Part shown: piece by piece, positions 1 to 12,900 of the stretch
Position numbering within the stretch: the first letter of the stretch is position 1
Layout: the number at the start of each line of letters is the position of its first letter
Assembly: GCF_901709675.1 (NCBI RefSeq)
Contig: NC_051105.1
Span: 1,798,001 to 1,862,000 of the forward strand
Reading direction: 5' to 3'
DNA: 64,000 bases
Source: Syngnathus acus
Taxonomy: Eukaryota; Chordata; Actinopteri; Syngnathiformes; Syngnathidae
Made by a program: the position numbers and the translations under genes
Notes under the pieces: model-generated
What the model saw: the letters and a program-made list of their open reading frames with translations, nothing else
Database searches by the model: none
Told to the model about the DNA's origin: nothing

Positions 1-938
1 AACTCATTGAAAGTCAGAAATCTTACAAGACTATTTTCTATAGCGTAAAGAGATTTTTGTGCTTTTTATTCTTCAAAAGAAAAGGCCTAATCTTGTGAGA
101 AGTCTGCTTTTTTCTTGATTCTCACCTGAATGTTGACATCTAGTACATGCAGTTGGAAATCAGCTTCGTCCGTTTGTTGCCTCGGGCGTTCCTGTGAAGC
201 CGCCTCAGTTATTATTTATCAGCCTTGCGTCAACAAGAGGTTCTGCCGGCCGGTCCCGAGAAAAAAATTAAAAAATGCTTCTCCTGGTGAACAAGACGAG
301 GGGCCTTGTAGTCCGGCGGCCATCCAGATGTTTTCCATCACATCTGGGACGCCTTGTCCTGGGTTACATTCCGTGGCTTGCTGAGCCCTGACTGCAAGGG
401 GTCTCCAGGGAGCGGCCCTTTGGACTGGCCTAAAAATAACTCGTCGACCATGTTGGGCTGCCCGAAGAACTGGTTCCCACCGTTGCCGAGGTCTGGGAAA
501 GGAAGGAGGGGGCCCGGCTGGCCTTCCATCACACGTCTAAGCGGAGTGGGAGCTCACGGGGAGAGTCCTGCTACAATTCAAACATGCAAGAAATTTATAA
601 GGGGGACTGTTTCTTGCGGGGAGACCTAGAACAGGTCATGGGTTCAACTGGAACTACCAAAAAGCAGCGTGGGTGGTGACTAATTTGTTTTGAGTAATTT
701 GGGGGGTCTTTGGCGACACCTTGTGGAGCTAAAGTGAAATTAGTTTTAAAAAAATGCAAAGTGAGATTACTGCATTGGGATACTTGGTTGGATTTTTAAA
801 CCGCCGGTGGTGACGTACTTTGAATCTGTCGGTAACGCCATAATCAAGAAGTGTCTGAAAGGATAAAAACGTCAAGGCCATAAATGAACAGAGACTGCCT
901 GCCTGCACAGCACAGTTTCTTGTAACATTACACTATGG

Positions 939-953
939 CCGCTAGAGGGCGCC
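939..953 (+). promoter_or_regulatory. CTCF-like motif
   Basis: CCGCTAGAGGGCGCC fits the vertebrate CTCF core (CCASYAGRKGGCRSY) at all positions but one (G for A at position 3). Its + orientation faces a similar motif on the - strand at 39324-39338. Motif match only; occupancy is unknown. Confidence 0.35.
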
Positions 954-1933
954 CCTTCTTTTAGAAAAAAAGAAACCCGGAATAAATGTTCTACTCCATT
1001 GTTTAGTAGCTCTTTTTTAAAAATAATAAAAAAAGAAAAAAAAAAGACCATCTTTTCTAACTTCTAGACTTGCTTTTCTAACAAATATAACACTTTATAG
1101 ACAGCTATTTAGAATCAACCTTAAGATTAAGATCAAGGCCTGGGCCTTGAGCCTCTCAAGTTCGACTTCTTTCCAAAGGTTTTGAGGTCAGGGTTCTTGC
1201 ATCTATACCAGTCAATCATGTTTTTTTTTCTTTGGGATCGCACTTGGTCATGGCATTGTGCATGCGGCTCTCCGGAGGGAGGGCCATGAGCCTGCGAGGA
1301 CGTTGATTAATGGCAGCAAGTGGGTGGCGGAGAGTTTGTGTCCCCACTCGCCCTCGTGCCGCCAGCACACTCAATGGCTTCATCAATTTGTAGCCATTAT
1401 CACATCAATATAGGCCAGCATAGAGGAAGGAGGGGAAGTCAGGGTTAAGGGGGTGGTTAAACAAGAAAAATGGGAAGGAGAAGAAAAAAAAAAGACCCTT
1501 ACTGCACCATCTGTGGATTGCTGAACATGCTTCAACCAAGCATCTACAATTGGATTGGTTTGTAAAGTGAGGTGGGGTAATTGAAACCTTTTTTTTTTTT
1601 CTCAAAATGGGAACATCTTGTTAGCTGATCCGTTTGCAGTTTTAAGGATGGGCGGGTGACGCTCTAAGATGCCAAAGGGAATTGTCAACTGTAGCAGGCG
1701 ATGTTAGCATGAAACCTTCAGACCTATGCTGGAAAGCAAAAAAAAAAAAAAAGGCCGAAAGAGCCTTCTGGAACATTTAAACACACTTCAATCACGCTTA
1801 ACGTGAGTTTGGATGCAATTGGCTAATTCTGAGCACAGCCGAATTAATCAATTCTAGGAGGGTGTGCAGACTTTTAAAAATGTCCTAACATACGAGCTGC
1901 GTCCATTTTTGCAAGCAACCTGGTGTGTGCAGC

Positions 1934-1997
1934 TGTGTGTGTGTGTGCGTGTGTGTGTGTGCGCGCGCGTGTGTGTGTGTCTGTGTGTGTATGTGTG
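1934..1997. repeat. (GT)n microsatellite
   Basis: Impure GT/GC dinucleotide run with TGTGTG and GCGCGC blocks. It creates a spurious Cys/Val-rich open frame on the + strand and a His/Thr-rich one on the - strand. Confidence 0.9.
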
Positions 1998-3000
1998 AGA
2001 TCGCAAGCAGCTGCGATGCCAATGGCGAGCAGCAAATGGTTTCTCACAGCTCATTAGGAGCTTATCTGCCAACATTAGGGCCTTGCAAAGGCAGCATTTG
2101 CAAGCGCTCTGAGAACTTAGCGAAAAGTGATAAGAGTGAGAGCGAGCTAATCATTTGTCACCGGCGAGTTGGCAAATCAGCCCCTGCAAAGTTGCGGGAC
2201 AGCCAGACGGCGCAAACAGAAGGCCGGGAGAAAGCGGACCGATGGAAGGTGGCGTTTAAGGCGAGCGGGGCTCAATTAGGCCGATTGAAATCCGCCTCCT
2301 TCCAGCGTTGGGACAACATATATCAGACGGGGACGGACGGCCCCTCCTCCAAAGCTGTCCAAAGCTCGCCCTCTGTCACGGCCAGCCCAGCCGCGACGGT
2401 TTCTTCTTCTATTGCTATTTACAATATTATCGGTCAATCTGTCAAAAGTGTGCACAAGTCCAAATCTCGTTGATATTTTTCACGATTGTGCACTCCGTCA
2501 TAATTTAGTCCAAAATGTGATGGGATGGAAAAGATGTTGTCCATGTAGCCGCAATTAGCGCCAAACCTTCAGGCCGCACGGGGACCATAAAGAGGAGGGC
2601 AACTCCGATATTAAGATGAGAGGCGCATCATTTGAGGCGGCCGCGTTTGATTAAAGCCAGCAGGCAAGAATTGGTGGGCGTGTCGGTGCGGCGTGCGGCT
2701 AATTGGACCGCCCCCGCTGTGACAGGGTGGACAGAACGATGAGGGATAAATGTAAATAGCAGGAGGGACACAAAGGAGGATGAGTTGAATAATGAGCTCC
2801 AATAATGGAAATGTACAAATGGACACAATGCGCGACCTTGATTCTCGTTCTATTTGGGACACGGAAAATTAGAGTGGGCCAACTCCATGTTTGATAACAG
2901 AAATTGGTGCTTTTTCACGTGTCCTCCAAGATGTGATCAAAAACCTCCTAGAACATTTCCCTGAAATACTTGATCTCGTTTTATGTTGACATCACAAAAT

Positions 3001-3174
3001 CTGGCAATTGAACAGGGGTGTGTAGACTTTTGATATCCAGCATCTGAGGCCTCACGTCCCAGTGTAGGATGAACACAAAGTAATCCAAATCTGGCGTTTG
3101 AACAGGGGTGTGTAGACTTTTGATATCCAGCATCCGAGGCCTCACGTTCCGGTGTAGGATGAACACGCAAAGTA
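3001..3174. repeat. 90-bp tandem duplication carrying a Tc1-like transposon end
   Basis: Two head-to-tail copies of a 90-bp unit (3001-3090 and 3091-3174). Each contains the string ACAGGGGTGTGTAGACTTTT, followed by GATATCCAGCATC, and ends in GTAGGATGAACAC. The copies differ at a handful of positions. The same core string recurs at about 3916, 21026, 26264 and 44638, so this is part of a dispersed family that has duplicated locally. Assignment to Tc1/mariner rests on memory of similar teleost repeat ends. Confidence 0.7.
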
Positions 3175-3894
3175 ATTACGAGATGTTTCTGTCCCAAAGA
3201 GCAACAGATGTTGAACGACTCTCCATCGGCCAGTTTGGGTGCGCTAAGCAGCCCTGCGTGTGTCCGAGCCCTCCCCTCATTCACGCCGCCCCGTTTAGGG
3301 CTAATTAGCCGGGCGCTCACCCCATCCTCCTCCTGCTACCCCCCCCCCCCCTTTTTGCAGGTCTTACTTATCTCATTGTCCTCCATCTCATTGTTTCCCG
3401 CACTAAGTAATAATCATCCAAGCTCAGCTCCTCGGCCTCGGCTCCTCCTCCGCCCCTCCCTCCTCGTTCTCGTCATTGTGTCCGGGGCGCCGCCGTGACA
3501 AACGTCATCAATCAAGTCGTTGCGAAGCACGATGAACCTTGCAACCCGTAACACCCACCCGCTACCCGCCCACTGGGTTTTACTCGTACAGGAAGTATTC
3601 TGTCCCCCCCGGCGGTCCGCGAGGGCGATCGGAACAAAATCGGAGCGAGACAATAGATGTCACAATGGCAACGAAAAGAAGTTATCGGAACGAAGCCGGC
3701 AGACGACACTTTGCATTTTTCTCATCTCTTAATGTCTCAGGGGAGATGAATTAAATTTGTAGCTCACTATTTTGAACAATGAACTTTTTTTTTGGTTGCA
3801 TTTCCCGCAGAACATTGGCCTGGCCAATGTTGACCTCTTTCAATTTGCCTATGAAAGGTCACAAACATTTTGAAACTGATTTGGTGGGATTTTC

Positions 3895-3950
3895 TCAACA
3901 CAAAAACCTGGCATTTGAGCAGGGGTGTGTAGACTTTTGATGCCCACCGT
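3895..3950. mobile_element. Relic of the dispersed GGGGTGTGTAGACTTT element
   Basis: A fragment reading CTGGCATTTGAGCAGGGG, then TGTGTAGACTTTTGATG. It matches the core of the tandem units at 3001-3174 but is single copy and truncated. No transposase coding is nearby. Confidence 0.55.
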
Positions 3951-5259
3951 GGGAATTTGTGATGGTAAGTCTTGAACAGGGTAAATGTTTCGGACTTTTT
4001 TCCCTGAGCATTTTTGGAGTAAATCGAAAAGGAAAATTCACATTAACGGAAAATCACTTGGGTTAATCTTTTAGCAATATCTGATCATCGATTATCGGCG
4101 TGTGCGTACTACGATTCCGCTGGAGTTTATTACAAGGAAATTACTCGTCAGAAAATCGTCATGTGGCGATAATGAAACTTGGTGTCGCAAGCACACACGC
4201 ACGCACGCACGGGAAGCCATCCAGCAGGTGTTGGCGTGTTTGTTCTGGAGCGGTTTTGTTTTCTCAGGCTTCTTATCAGTCCGCCATGAACTGCGAGGAA
4301 ATCACCAGCACGGCTTTTCAGGGAACGATACTTTCCAATCGTCAACCGATGGCAGAATTTGAAAGAAATGTGGTTCTGACGTCGTATTTCACCCATTCAT
4401 TTGACATATGAAACAAGTGTAGAAGTTGTGTCTACTTGAATGCAACGATTGGTACTTGGCAACAGGTGGTGTGAAACCTTGCTCTGTTTTTTGAATCCTA
4501 ACGTGATAGATAACGCAGCCGTTCGCGCCTCGCTGAGGAGAAAATGAGTTTACGGCCTTTTATGACGTGTTTGTAATCTGCTTGTTTGCATGTGCGCGGT
4601 GATAAAAGAGCAGCAAAGCCTCCAACTTTGCTCATAAAAGGTAATGAAGTCAATTGAGGGCCTTCCGCAGACTCTAATTACGGCAGAATGGACATGATAG
4701 CAGCAAAAGTGTGTTGACCGAAGAGAGACAGGTACAGTGCTGGGAGAATAGAACCTTGCATGACCTTTCAAACACTTGGCATTTATTTATTGATTTGTTT
4801 ATTTATTTGAAAAAAAAAAGATATTTGCTTGTTTGTTTATTTAGGACTCCGCCAGTCAGTGACCTGAATTAGACGGAATTGCTTTATTTTTTGGTTTGCC
4901 GAATGTGAAAGTCAAACTTATGGAATTTACAAATATTGCTCTTGGTAAAATTGAATTTATCACACTTTTTTTTATTTATCGGTGAACTTTTTCAATTTTT
5001 CTTGCGTGTCAGCAACATTGTTCCTTGGTACTTGCAGTGAGCAGAGTGCGCGAGTGCTTTTGTCTGTCACCTCTGCTCGGGTGCTGGCCAATCACAATGG
5101 AGCAGACTTGATAGCTCCTGCTGCCTCCTTGACGGCCCACTGAGGAGATGGGTGCGCATTTTTGGAGAGGTCCTCAGCAAGGTCAGACATCTCCTCACAG
5201 GAGACATTGAGTTCAAAGAGCACTTTTTTTTTTTTTTCTTCAATTGAAGCATCGACAGG

Positions 5260-6651
<1,392 letters not shown>

Positions 6652-7058
6652 ACTTCTGACATCACTTTTGAGCGCCTGTGTTGGTGTCTTGCTCTGGAGA
6701 GGACAATGAGCAGATTTTATTCATCACAAGCTGGTGCTTCCTGGTTTGGTCCACAGGCCAGCCATGCTAATATATCAAACATGAAGTATTTTGGGAAACC
6801 TTAACATACTTACAGAAACCTAAAATATTCTTTTTTTTTAGATGGGTTTGTATTTGAGGAAAATGTAAAGATACATTTTAAAATGAACATATTTGATTGA
6901 ACTCTACTCTTATAGTTAGTGTGTTTCTGTTTGTTCTTTAAACTATTCTCAACGACTGTGAATTTGTCTAAATAATTTAAGAGCCATATAGTTTAATATA
7001 TTTGACCTCGACTTTGCAACCATGCTTTTTATGTTTTCTTGTATGCCATTGCTCCAGA

Positions 7059-7064
7059 AATAAA
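7059..7064 (+). terminator. Probable poly(A) signal of mnx2
   Basis: AATAAA about 410 bp after the mnx2 stop codon. It is followed within 130 bp by promoter-like sequence of the next gene, so it is the likeliest 3' end. Confidence 0.5.
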
Positions 7065-7187
7065 GTTCATTTGAAGAACAAGAAACGCATTCAACAAGAA
7101 TTGTATGGCTTTAATGCCAAGAAACGAACTTTTGTTGTTGTTTTGCGAATAGCGGCTGCGCTATTTTGTCCTCCTTGGGTTTCCATA

Positions 7188-7201
7188 GTTTCTATGGCAA
7201 C
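7188..7201 (+). promoter_or_regulatory. RFX X-box upstream of cfap65
   Basis: GTTTCTATGGCAAC satisfies the X-box consensus RYYNYY-N(1-3)-RRNRAC (GTTTCT, AT, GGCAAC). It overlaps the 15-bp palindrome CCATAGTTTCTATGG (7183-7197). RFX factors with FOXJ1 drive ciliary genes, and X-boxes usually sit close to transcription starts. Here the site lies about 140 bp before a probable 5' UTR exon end at 7337 of the ciliary gene cfap65. Confidence 0.6.
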
Positions 7202-7828
7202 CGACAACGGCTTGTCAAGGACTCGCCGTGGACGACAAATTCCTCTAGATAAAAGTTGATTGTTTTTCGATGTATGTACATTATATTCAACACAAATGGA
7301 ATAAATTGTTGCTGTCGGAAACTTTTCATACTTGCAGGTAAGCGCGTGTCTGTCTCACATAAACATGACAACTTTAACTGCCACCTGGGTTTTTTAATAT
7401 GTTAGAATCCGCACAGTAAAATTTAAGTTTTAATGACTTGACTTACTTAATGCAAGGCAGCGTCAGCTAAGTTAAGGACACAGATGTAGAATAAATAAAA
7501 CATTTTGCGGGTAAAGATCAGAGCTAGCGTAAATGCTTCACTGGCTACTTAGCTAGCGCTTCGGACGCCATTTTTCTTGCCCCACCTTTCCTAATTGAAC
7601 TGTAGGCATTTTTCTCAAATATTTGCTTATTACGTTATTTTCAACGCTGGCGTTTTGTAAAGGATACCGTACCACCTTGCCTGCAAACATGCCGAATGTT
7701 TCGCCGTTCATTTTGGTTGTTTACATTCACGTCACGCAAAGCGTGAATTGAACGAGGCCGATGACGCACATTATTCGGATTATCATGAAAATATGAACGA
7801 TAACATCTCATTTGAGTTGTTTGCAGTC
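7202..7828 (+). other. Probable cfap65 5' UTR exon and first intron
   Basis: A strong donor, TTGCAG|GTAAGC, lies at 7337/7338. A good acceptor, GTTTGCAG|TC, ends at 7826, two bases before an in-frame ATG (7829). I infer a non-coding first exon ending at 7337 and an intron 7338-7826. An unspliced message would meet an earlier in-frame ATG (7793) and a short upstream frame from 7689. No other gene is seen. Confidence 0.45.
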
Positions 7829-9995
7829 ATGTTGGCTGAGTCTGGAGGTCCAAAGACAAATGGATCAGACGGACTGTGGACGTCCTCCATCATTAGCAGC
7901 AATACCAAAGTAAGCATGGGCCTTTCTTTTTGCAAGTCTTCTCATTCTAATCAAATTGCTCTGCCCTGGCAGCAAGCAGGGACTCCGCACAAGCACCAGC
8001 GGCGAGTGCCCGTTCAGAGAAGCTGCTTTCTGGGCCTGGAAACCAAGCCGGAGCTGCTTTGGGAGGACTGGGATCAGGGCAGAGAATACACCAAGTCGCT
8101 AACGTTAAAGAACATTAGCCTCAAGCTTCAGAAACTCCACTTGAGGTCAGCCGCCGCTTTCTGAAGTAACAATTGAACCCATCCATCCACAAGAGTAATT
8201 GTTCTTTGCTCTTTCTCAGACCTCCATTGACCAAATTCTTCAGCAGCTCTAGTTCCTGCAACCTGGCTGTGAGCCCAGGGACGTCTTTGACCATACTGAT
8301 CACTTTTAAACCTGCAGAAAAGGTAATCTTGTGTAAGAGTGACTATCACAAAGCGGCTCCCCTGTGAAACATCTCGTGTGTGGGACAGTGTAAGTACGAG
8401 GACAGCCTTGAGTTTGAGGGCAAAGATGGTAGCTTCCAAGTGTTGCTTCGGGCCGTGGTTCCGTATCCGGCTTTGGAAGTGCCCGAAGCTGTTCTCCTTC
8501 CACTCTGTGCGGTGCGTCAGTCCGTTACTGCGACTTTTCTGCTGAAGAACCTCAGGTGATCTCCTCGTCCCTGACGCGGACTTGAAAAATGGGATTCTGA
8601 CTTGCGTGGAAATTGTGTCACCCAGCAAGCTCCGCACGTACTTCAGCTGGGAGTGTCCCGAACCATTTCAAGTGAGTCCCGAGGAAGGCGTGCTGAAGGC
8701 CAGCCAGGAGATTTCGCTCCTGGTCCTGTTCCAGCCGCAGCAGGCGCTGTTGTACAACAAACACGCCTTTTGTCGTTTTGGGGAGGAAGGAGATAAAGCC
8801 GAGTGCTGCGCCACGCTGCGACTTCAGGGAGTGGGTACTGACAGCGCTCGAATGTGCGAACAGCTGATTCGGAATGATTCGAACAGCTGATTCGGAATGA
8901 TTCACCTCTTCCTTTGTGTCTGCTCTTGTGGAAAGCCAAGTACCCGTGTCTTCAGTTGAGAGGCCCGAGTTCGAGAGCGGATCAACAACACGGCGGTCCC
9001 GTGGTTAACTTTGGCTCTGTCGCCGTCGGGCAAAGTTTGCAGAAATGTTTTGACATCTGTAATCCCTCGCATGTGAGTAAGGAGCAAATTCTGATTTCAT
9101 GCTGATTTTCAAAAATGATATTTTGATAATGATGTCATTTTCAGGTGACTGCTTTTTTTTCCCTGACTCGCCTTTCGGGTGGGGTGCCCCTGTTGGGGTC
9201 CGACTTCGTCTGTGATGTCACCAGCGGTCGGGTGGCCCCAGGCGCAAGCGTGACGGCCAAAGTCGCCTTTGCGCCGACTGTCGCCGGTTCGGTCTGTGTT
9301 GACTATTTGACTGCGGAATGCAAAGGGGCGCTCAACCAAACGGTGCTCAAGCTCATCGGGCACTGCGCAGGTACGATGACGCACCAATGGAACCCAATGC
9401 TCCAAGTTGTGATCTGCATGCATTGTTTTGGTCACCAGGTCCCAAGTTGTCTTTTTCTTCATCGGTGGTTGACTTTGGCTGCGTCCAAGTGGGAGCCGCC
9501 GCGTCGCAGACGATGGAGCTGATCAATTCTTCGTGCGTCCAGGCGACCTTCCAGTGGGACCTCCACTGCGCCGGGCACAGCGTGTTCAGCATCCAACCGC
9601 AGTGCGGCACCTTAGCCCCCAAGAGCCGTGTCGCGCTGACGGTCACCTACCTGCCCGCCGTGCCTTTTGCCCATCGCAGAAGCGTGCCCTGTTTCATACT
9701 GCACGGAGTAAGGAGCTCGTTTTTACTAAATCACAGTGAAACATGGTCGAAACATTATTTTATTTTATTTTGATTTCCACAGATTGCAACACCCCCATTT
9801 TTTTTTTTTTTTGAATAGGATCCGGTGTTCCTGGACCTGATTGGTACGTGTCGCTCAGATCTCCAGAAACCGGCCGTACTTAAACCAGAACATTTAGCAA
9901 GCGGTCCAGATGATTGGACGGACGTCATTAGCGCCCTACTGCCAAGCAACAGCACGCAGCTAGATCCGCAAGCATTCTGCTTATCTGCGACCGAG
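7829..9995 (+). CDS. cfap65: cfap65 exons 1-9: N-terminal ASH-like repeats
   Basis: Encodes about residues 1-514. Landmarks are LKNISLKLQKL, RPPLTKFFSS, LCAVRQSVTA, VNFGSVAVGQS, SVVDFGCVQVG and DPVFLDLIGTC. All belong to short beta-rich modules that open with (V)xFGxVxVG, the signature of ASH/MSP-type domains. The closing DLIGTC followed by KPAVLKPEHL matches the human protein in order and spacing. The intron after exon 5 contains a 23-bp direct duplication (8858-8903). Confidence 0.88.
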
Positions 9996-12900
9996 GTGAC
10001 TCGCTGAGCCAAAATCACGCCGGGATCGTTTCATTCCGTGTTTTGCTCAGCCGGCCATTTTCATTTTCCAGAAATCAAGCCGCCTATCCAATGTCTCGAC
10101 GGCGCGGTCGATAACTCCCAGGGAAGACGGTGACGAAGCGGATTCGCTGTCTTCATCGTCACCGTCCACACGCGTGTCGGTGGCGCCCAGCGAACTGCTG
10201 TTTAATCAGGTCACCTCCTCCGTGCCCACGTCGACATCCTCGTCACTTTCTCAGGGCGTGGCCGTCACCAATAACTCCACTGCCAAAATCACGTAAGATT
10301 CCCTCCCTCTTTCAAACTGGCTTTGATCTTTTTCCTAAACGGACAAAATAGATTTGTTTGCTTTCCAGCCTGGTGTGGACCAACGCCCGCGACTCTCCAT
10401 TCTCAATCTCTCCGTGGACATGTGACCTGTCCCCGCTCAAGTCCACCTCGTTCAGAGTGACTTACAACCCGAAGGAACGCAACGCGCTGCACGCAGCTCA
10501 ACTCGAGTGCTTCGCTTTCCAGGTATAGAAGAACTTCTGGAAATGCTTTGTTGAACTTCCCTCCAGCAGTGTTTCATTATTTTGTTAATTGCGACTAACT
10601 AGCTTGCTAGCGGGGGGCAGATAAGTCCACCCTGTTGTGTCATCGTCCGAGTCATCGGACACTCTTTTGAGCGTGGCAAAGAGCACTTCTACCCACAATG
10701 CTCTCTCGAGCCAAGTACAGTGGTAAGCGTGACACTAAAACCGGGTAGACTTTTTATACCTCCTGTACTTACCATTGCGGTGTGCCTGGTTTGTTGTAGG
10801 TGTTTGCGGGCCTTAACGTTCGAACCTATAAGACATTGCTCCTGCGCAATCACGGCGAGCATCCGCTCACCTTCTGCCGGAGCCTCAACGAAAGCGTGGA
10901 CCCCGTGGCGGAAGCGTCGGTGTCCATCGTGCCGAGGTGCGGCTTGCTCCTGCCCGGGGCTCACCAAATCCTCACCGTCATCACCACTCCCAAGGAAGAC
11001 TCGCCCCCGGAGGGAATCAAGCTGCGCCTGCAGCTTAATTCCAGCAAATGCACAAAGGTATCGTGCAGACGTCGATATTTGCCCACAAAGCTTTTTTTGG
11101 ACAATTGACGTTGCGCTTTAGGAAATTACGGTTATCAGCATACTGGAGAACATCAGCGTGTCGTTCGAGGGAGGTGGCATTATATATTTCCAAGATACAT
11201 CGGTGGGCTCGCCCAGCAAGCAGACGCACCTCATGAGAAACCTCTGCCGCATTCCTCTCGGGTCAGTTTCTTTGCCGACGGGAAAGCTCACCTTCCTCGC
11301 TCTCGGTACTTCAAAATCTTCTTGTCACAGCTTCCGATGGAACATCCGCTACTTGGACCAACATCTCATCTCCGTTCAGCCGGATGCCGGCGAACTGCAA
11401 GTGAATGAGAGCGTGGTAAGAGACATGGTCGCATATGAAATCATCGGCTTGAAGATGTTTTTGTTCACGACTCTATTTTGACGTCACAGCAGGAGAAATG
11501 GTCTTTTAATCCAAAGGAAGAGAAAACGTATGTACTTCAACCCGCGCTGAGCTTCTGGCCCCTTGAAAACCCCGGCTCGAAAAATTCCATCGTCACCCTC
11601 AAAGTCATGGGAAAAGGCGCCAAAGGTTCCATCCAGGTGAGGCTGAGCGTTAAAAGCGGATGTCCATTTTTTTTTTGATTTCCGCTTTCTCAGGCACTTA
11701 CAGAAATCTTTGAGATGGGAGAGACGCTGGTGGGACGTGCTCAGTCGCTTGACATTCCCCTGGTGAACAACAGCACCTGCTCCATCTCCTTCCGAATTTG
11801 CATTGAGCAGACGCTGCAAGACGAGCAACTTCATCAGGACTTTCCACCTGCCGCGACCGGTAAATTGCCATCGCTCCCACAACGGCGCAGCAAGGCACAT
11901 GAATCCATCTCGAGTTGGGTTTGATCTTTTCCAGCATTGCAACTGGACTGCACGGGGGGAACCGTGGCCTCGCACTCCACCTTTATGCTGCGAGCCACGT
12001 TTCGGCCCGATCGCCGAGCCCACTACCGCTGGACCATCAGCTACCAGACACTGAGTTGCAGCGGTACATCCAGAAAGCACCAAACACACATGTTGCTCCC
12101 ATATCTCATTTCATCTCTCTCGTCCAAGGTGTGCTGCTGTCCCCTCCGCAAGAGGTGTGCGAGGTGCGCGCCAACGGCGTGTTCCCCATCGCCCAGGTGA
12201 GCGACGTGGGCAGCGGCGGCGCGGCGGCGTGGCTCAACAAATCCTACGTGTGGAAGCTGCTCTCGGTGGACAGCCTCAACGCGCAGCTGCTCTCCATGCC
12301 CTCCCCCGTGGAGCACACCTATAGGAACCCGAGACGGCACAGGTGAAGCGCGCCGCCGCCAAGTCGGCGCGACTTCCCGCAAAGTGTCAATTTGCTCGCT
12401 TGTGTCGGCAGTATGCGCACGTACCCGTCCATCCTGATCAAAGCCATGCTGGATGTCAACTTTGGCGCGGCGCCGCTGAATTCCGAGCCGTCGACTTTTG
12501 CCATGGTGTTTCACAACCCCGGCAGCGTCCCCGTAGAGTGGTAAGTTGGAAAAGACAAGACTCGCAATGGCAGTCGGGTTCTGAAAATACGACCGGCGCG
12601 TGCGTGGGATGGCGTACCCGTTGACCGATTTGTTTCCTCTTTTGAAATGTAGGACCTTTTTGCTCCCAGACGACCAACAGGTGGACTTCAAGCACTGGAG
12701 TTGGGGCCAGGAGTTAGGTCGCAATGAGCTCGAACTGATGCAGGCACGGCACAAGTCTTCTGGCTCACGTCATGACGTCAATGGATTTGCACAACGGTGT
12801 TTCATGTCAACAACGTCTATTTACAGATCGGGGAACTTTTCAGCGTTTCGCCCCTTTCGGCCACTCTGCTGTCCGGAGAGCAGAAATCGGTCCAGTTCAG

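Larger units (their letters stand above)
1..5259. other. Intergenic region upstream of mnx2
   Basis: No coding exon is recognised here. The open frames present are short, or run through microsatellites, and resemble no family I know. The stretch holds a CTCF-like motif near 939, a GT repeat near 1934, a 90-bp tandem repeat at 3001-3174 and a related relic near 3900. A CCAAT box (5088-5092, within GGCCAATCAC) lies about 170 bp before the mnx2 start codon and may belong to its promoter; no convincing TATA box was seen. The region probably contains mnx2 regulatory DNA, but conservation cannot be judged from one sequence. Confidence 0.6.

Noticed and set aside
1925-2473. 182-aa frame starting in a GT repeat
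   Set aside because: Starts inside a microsatellite; the remainder resembles no family.
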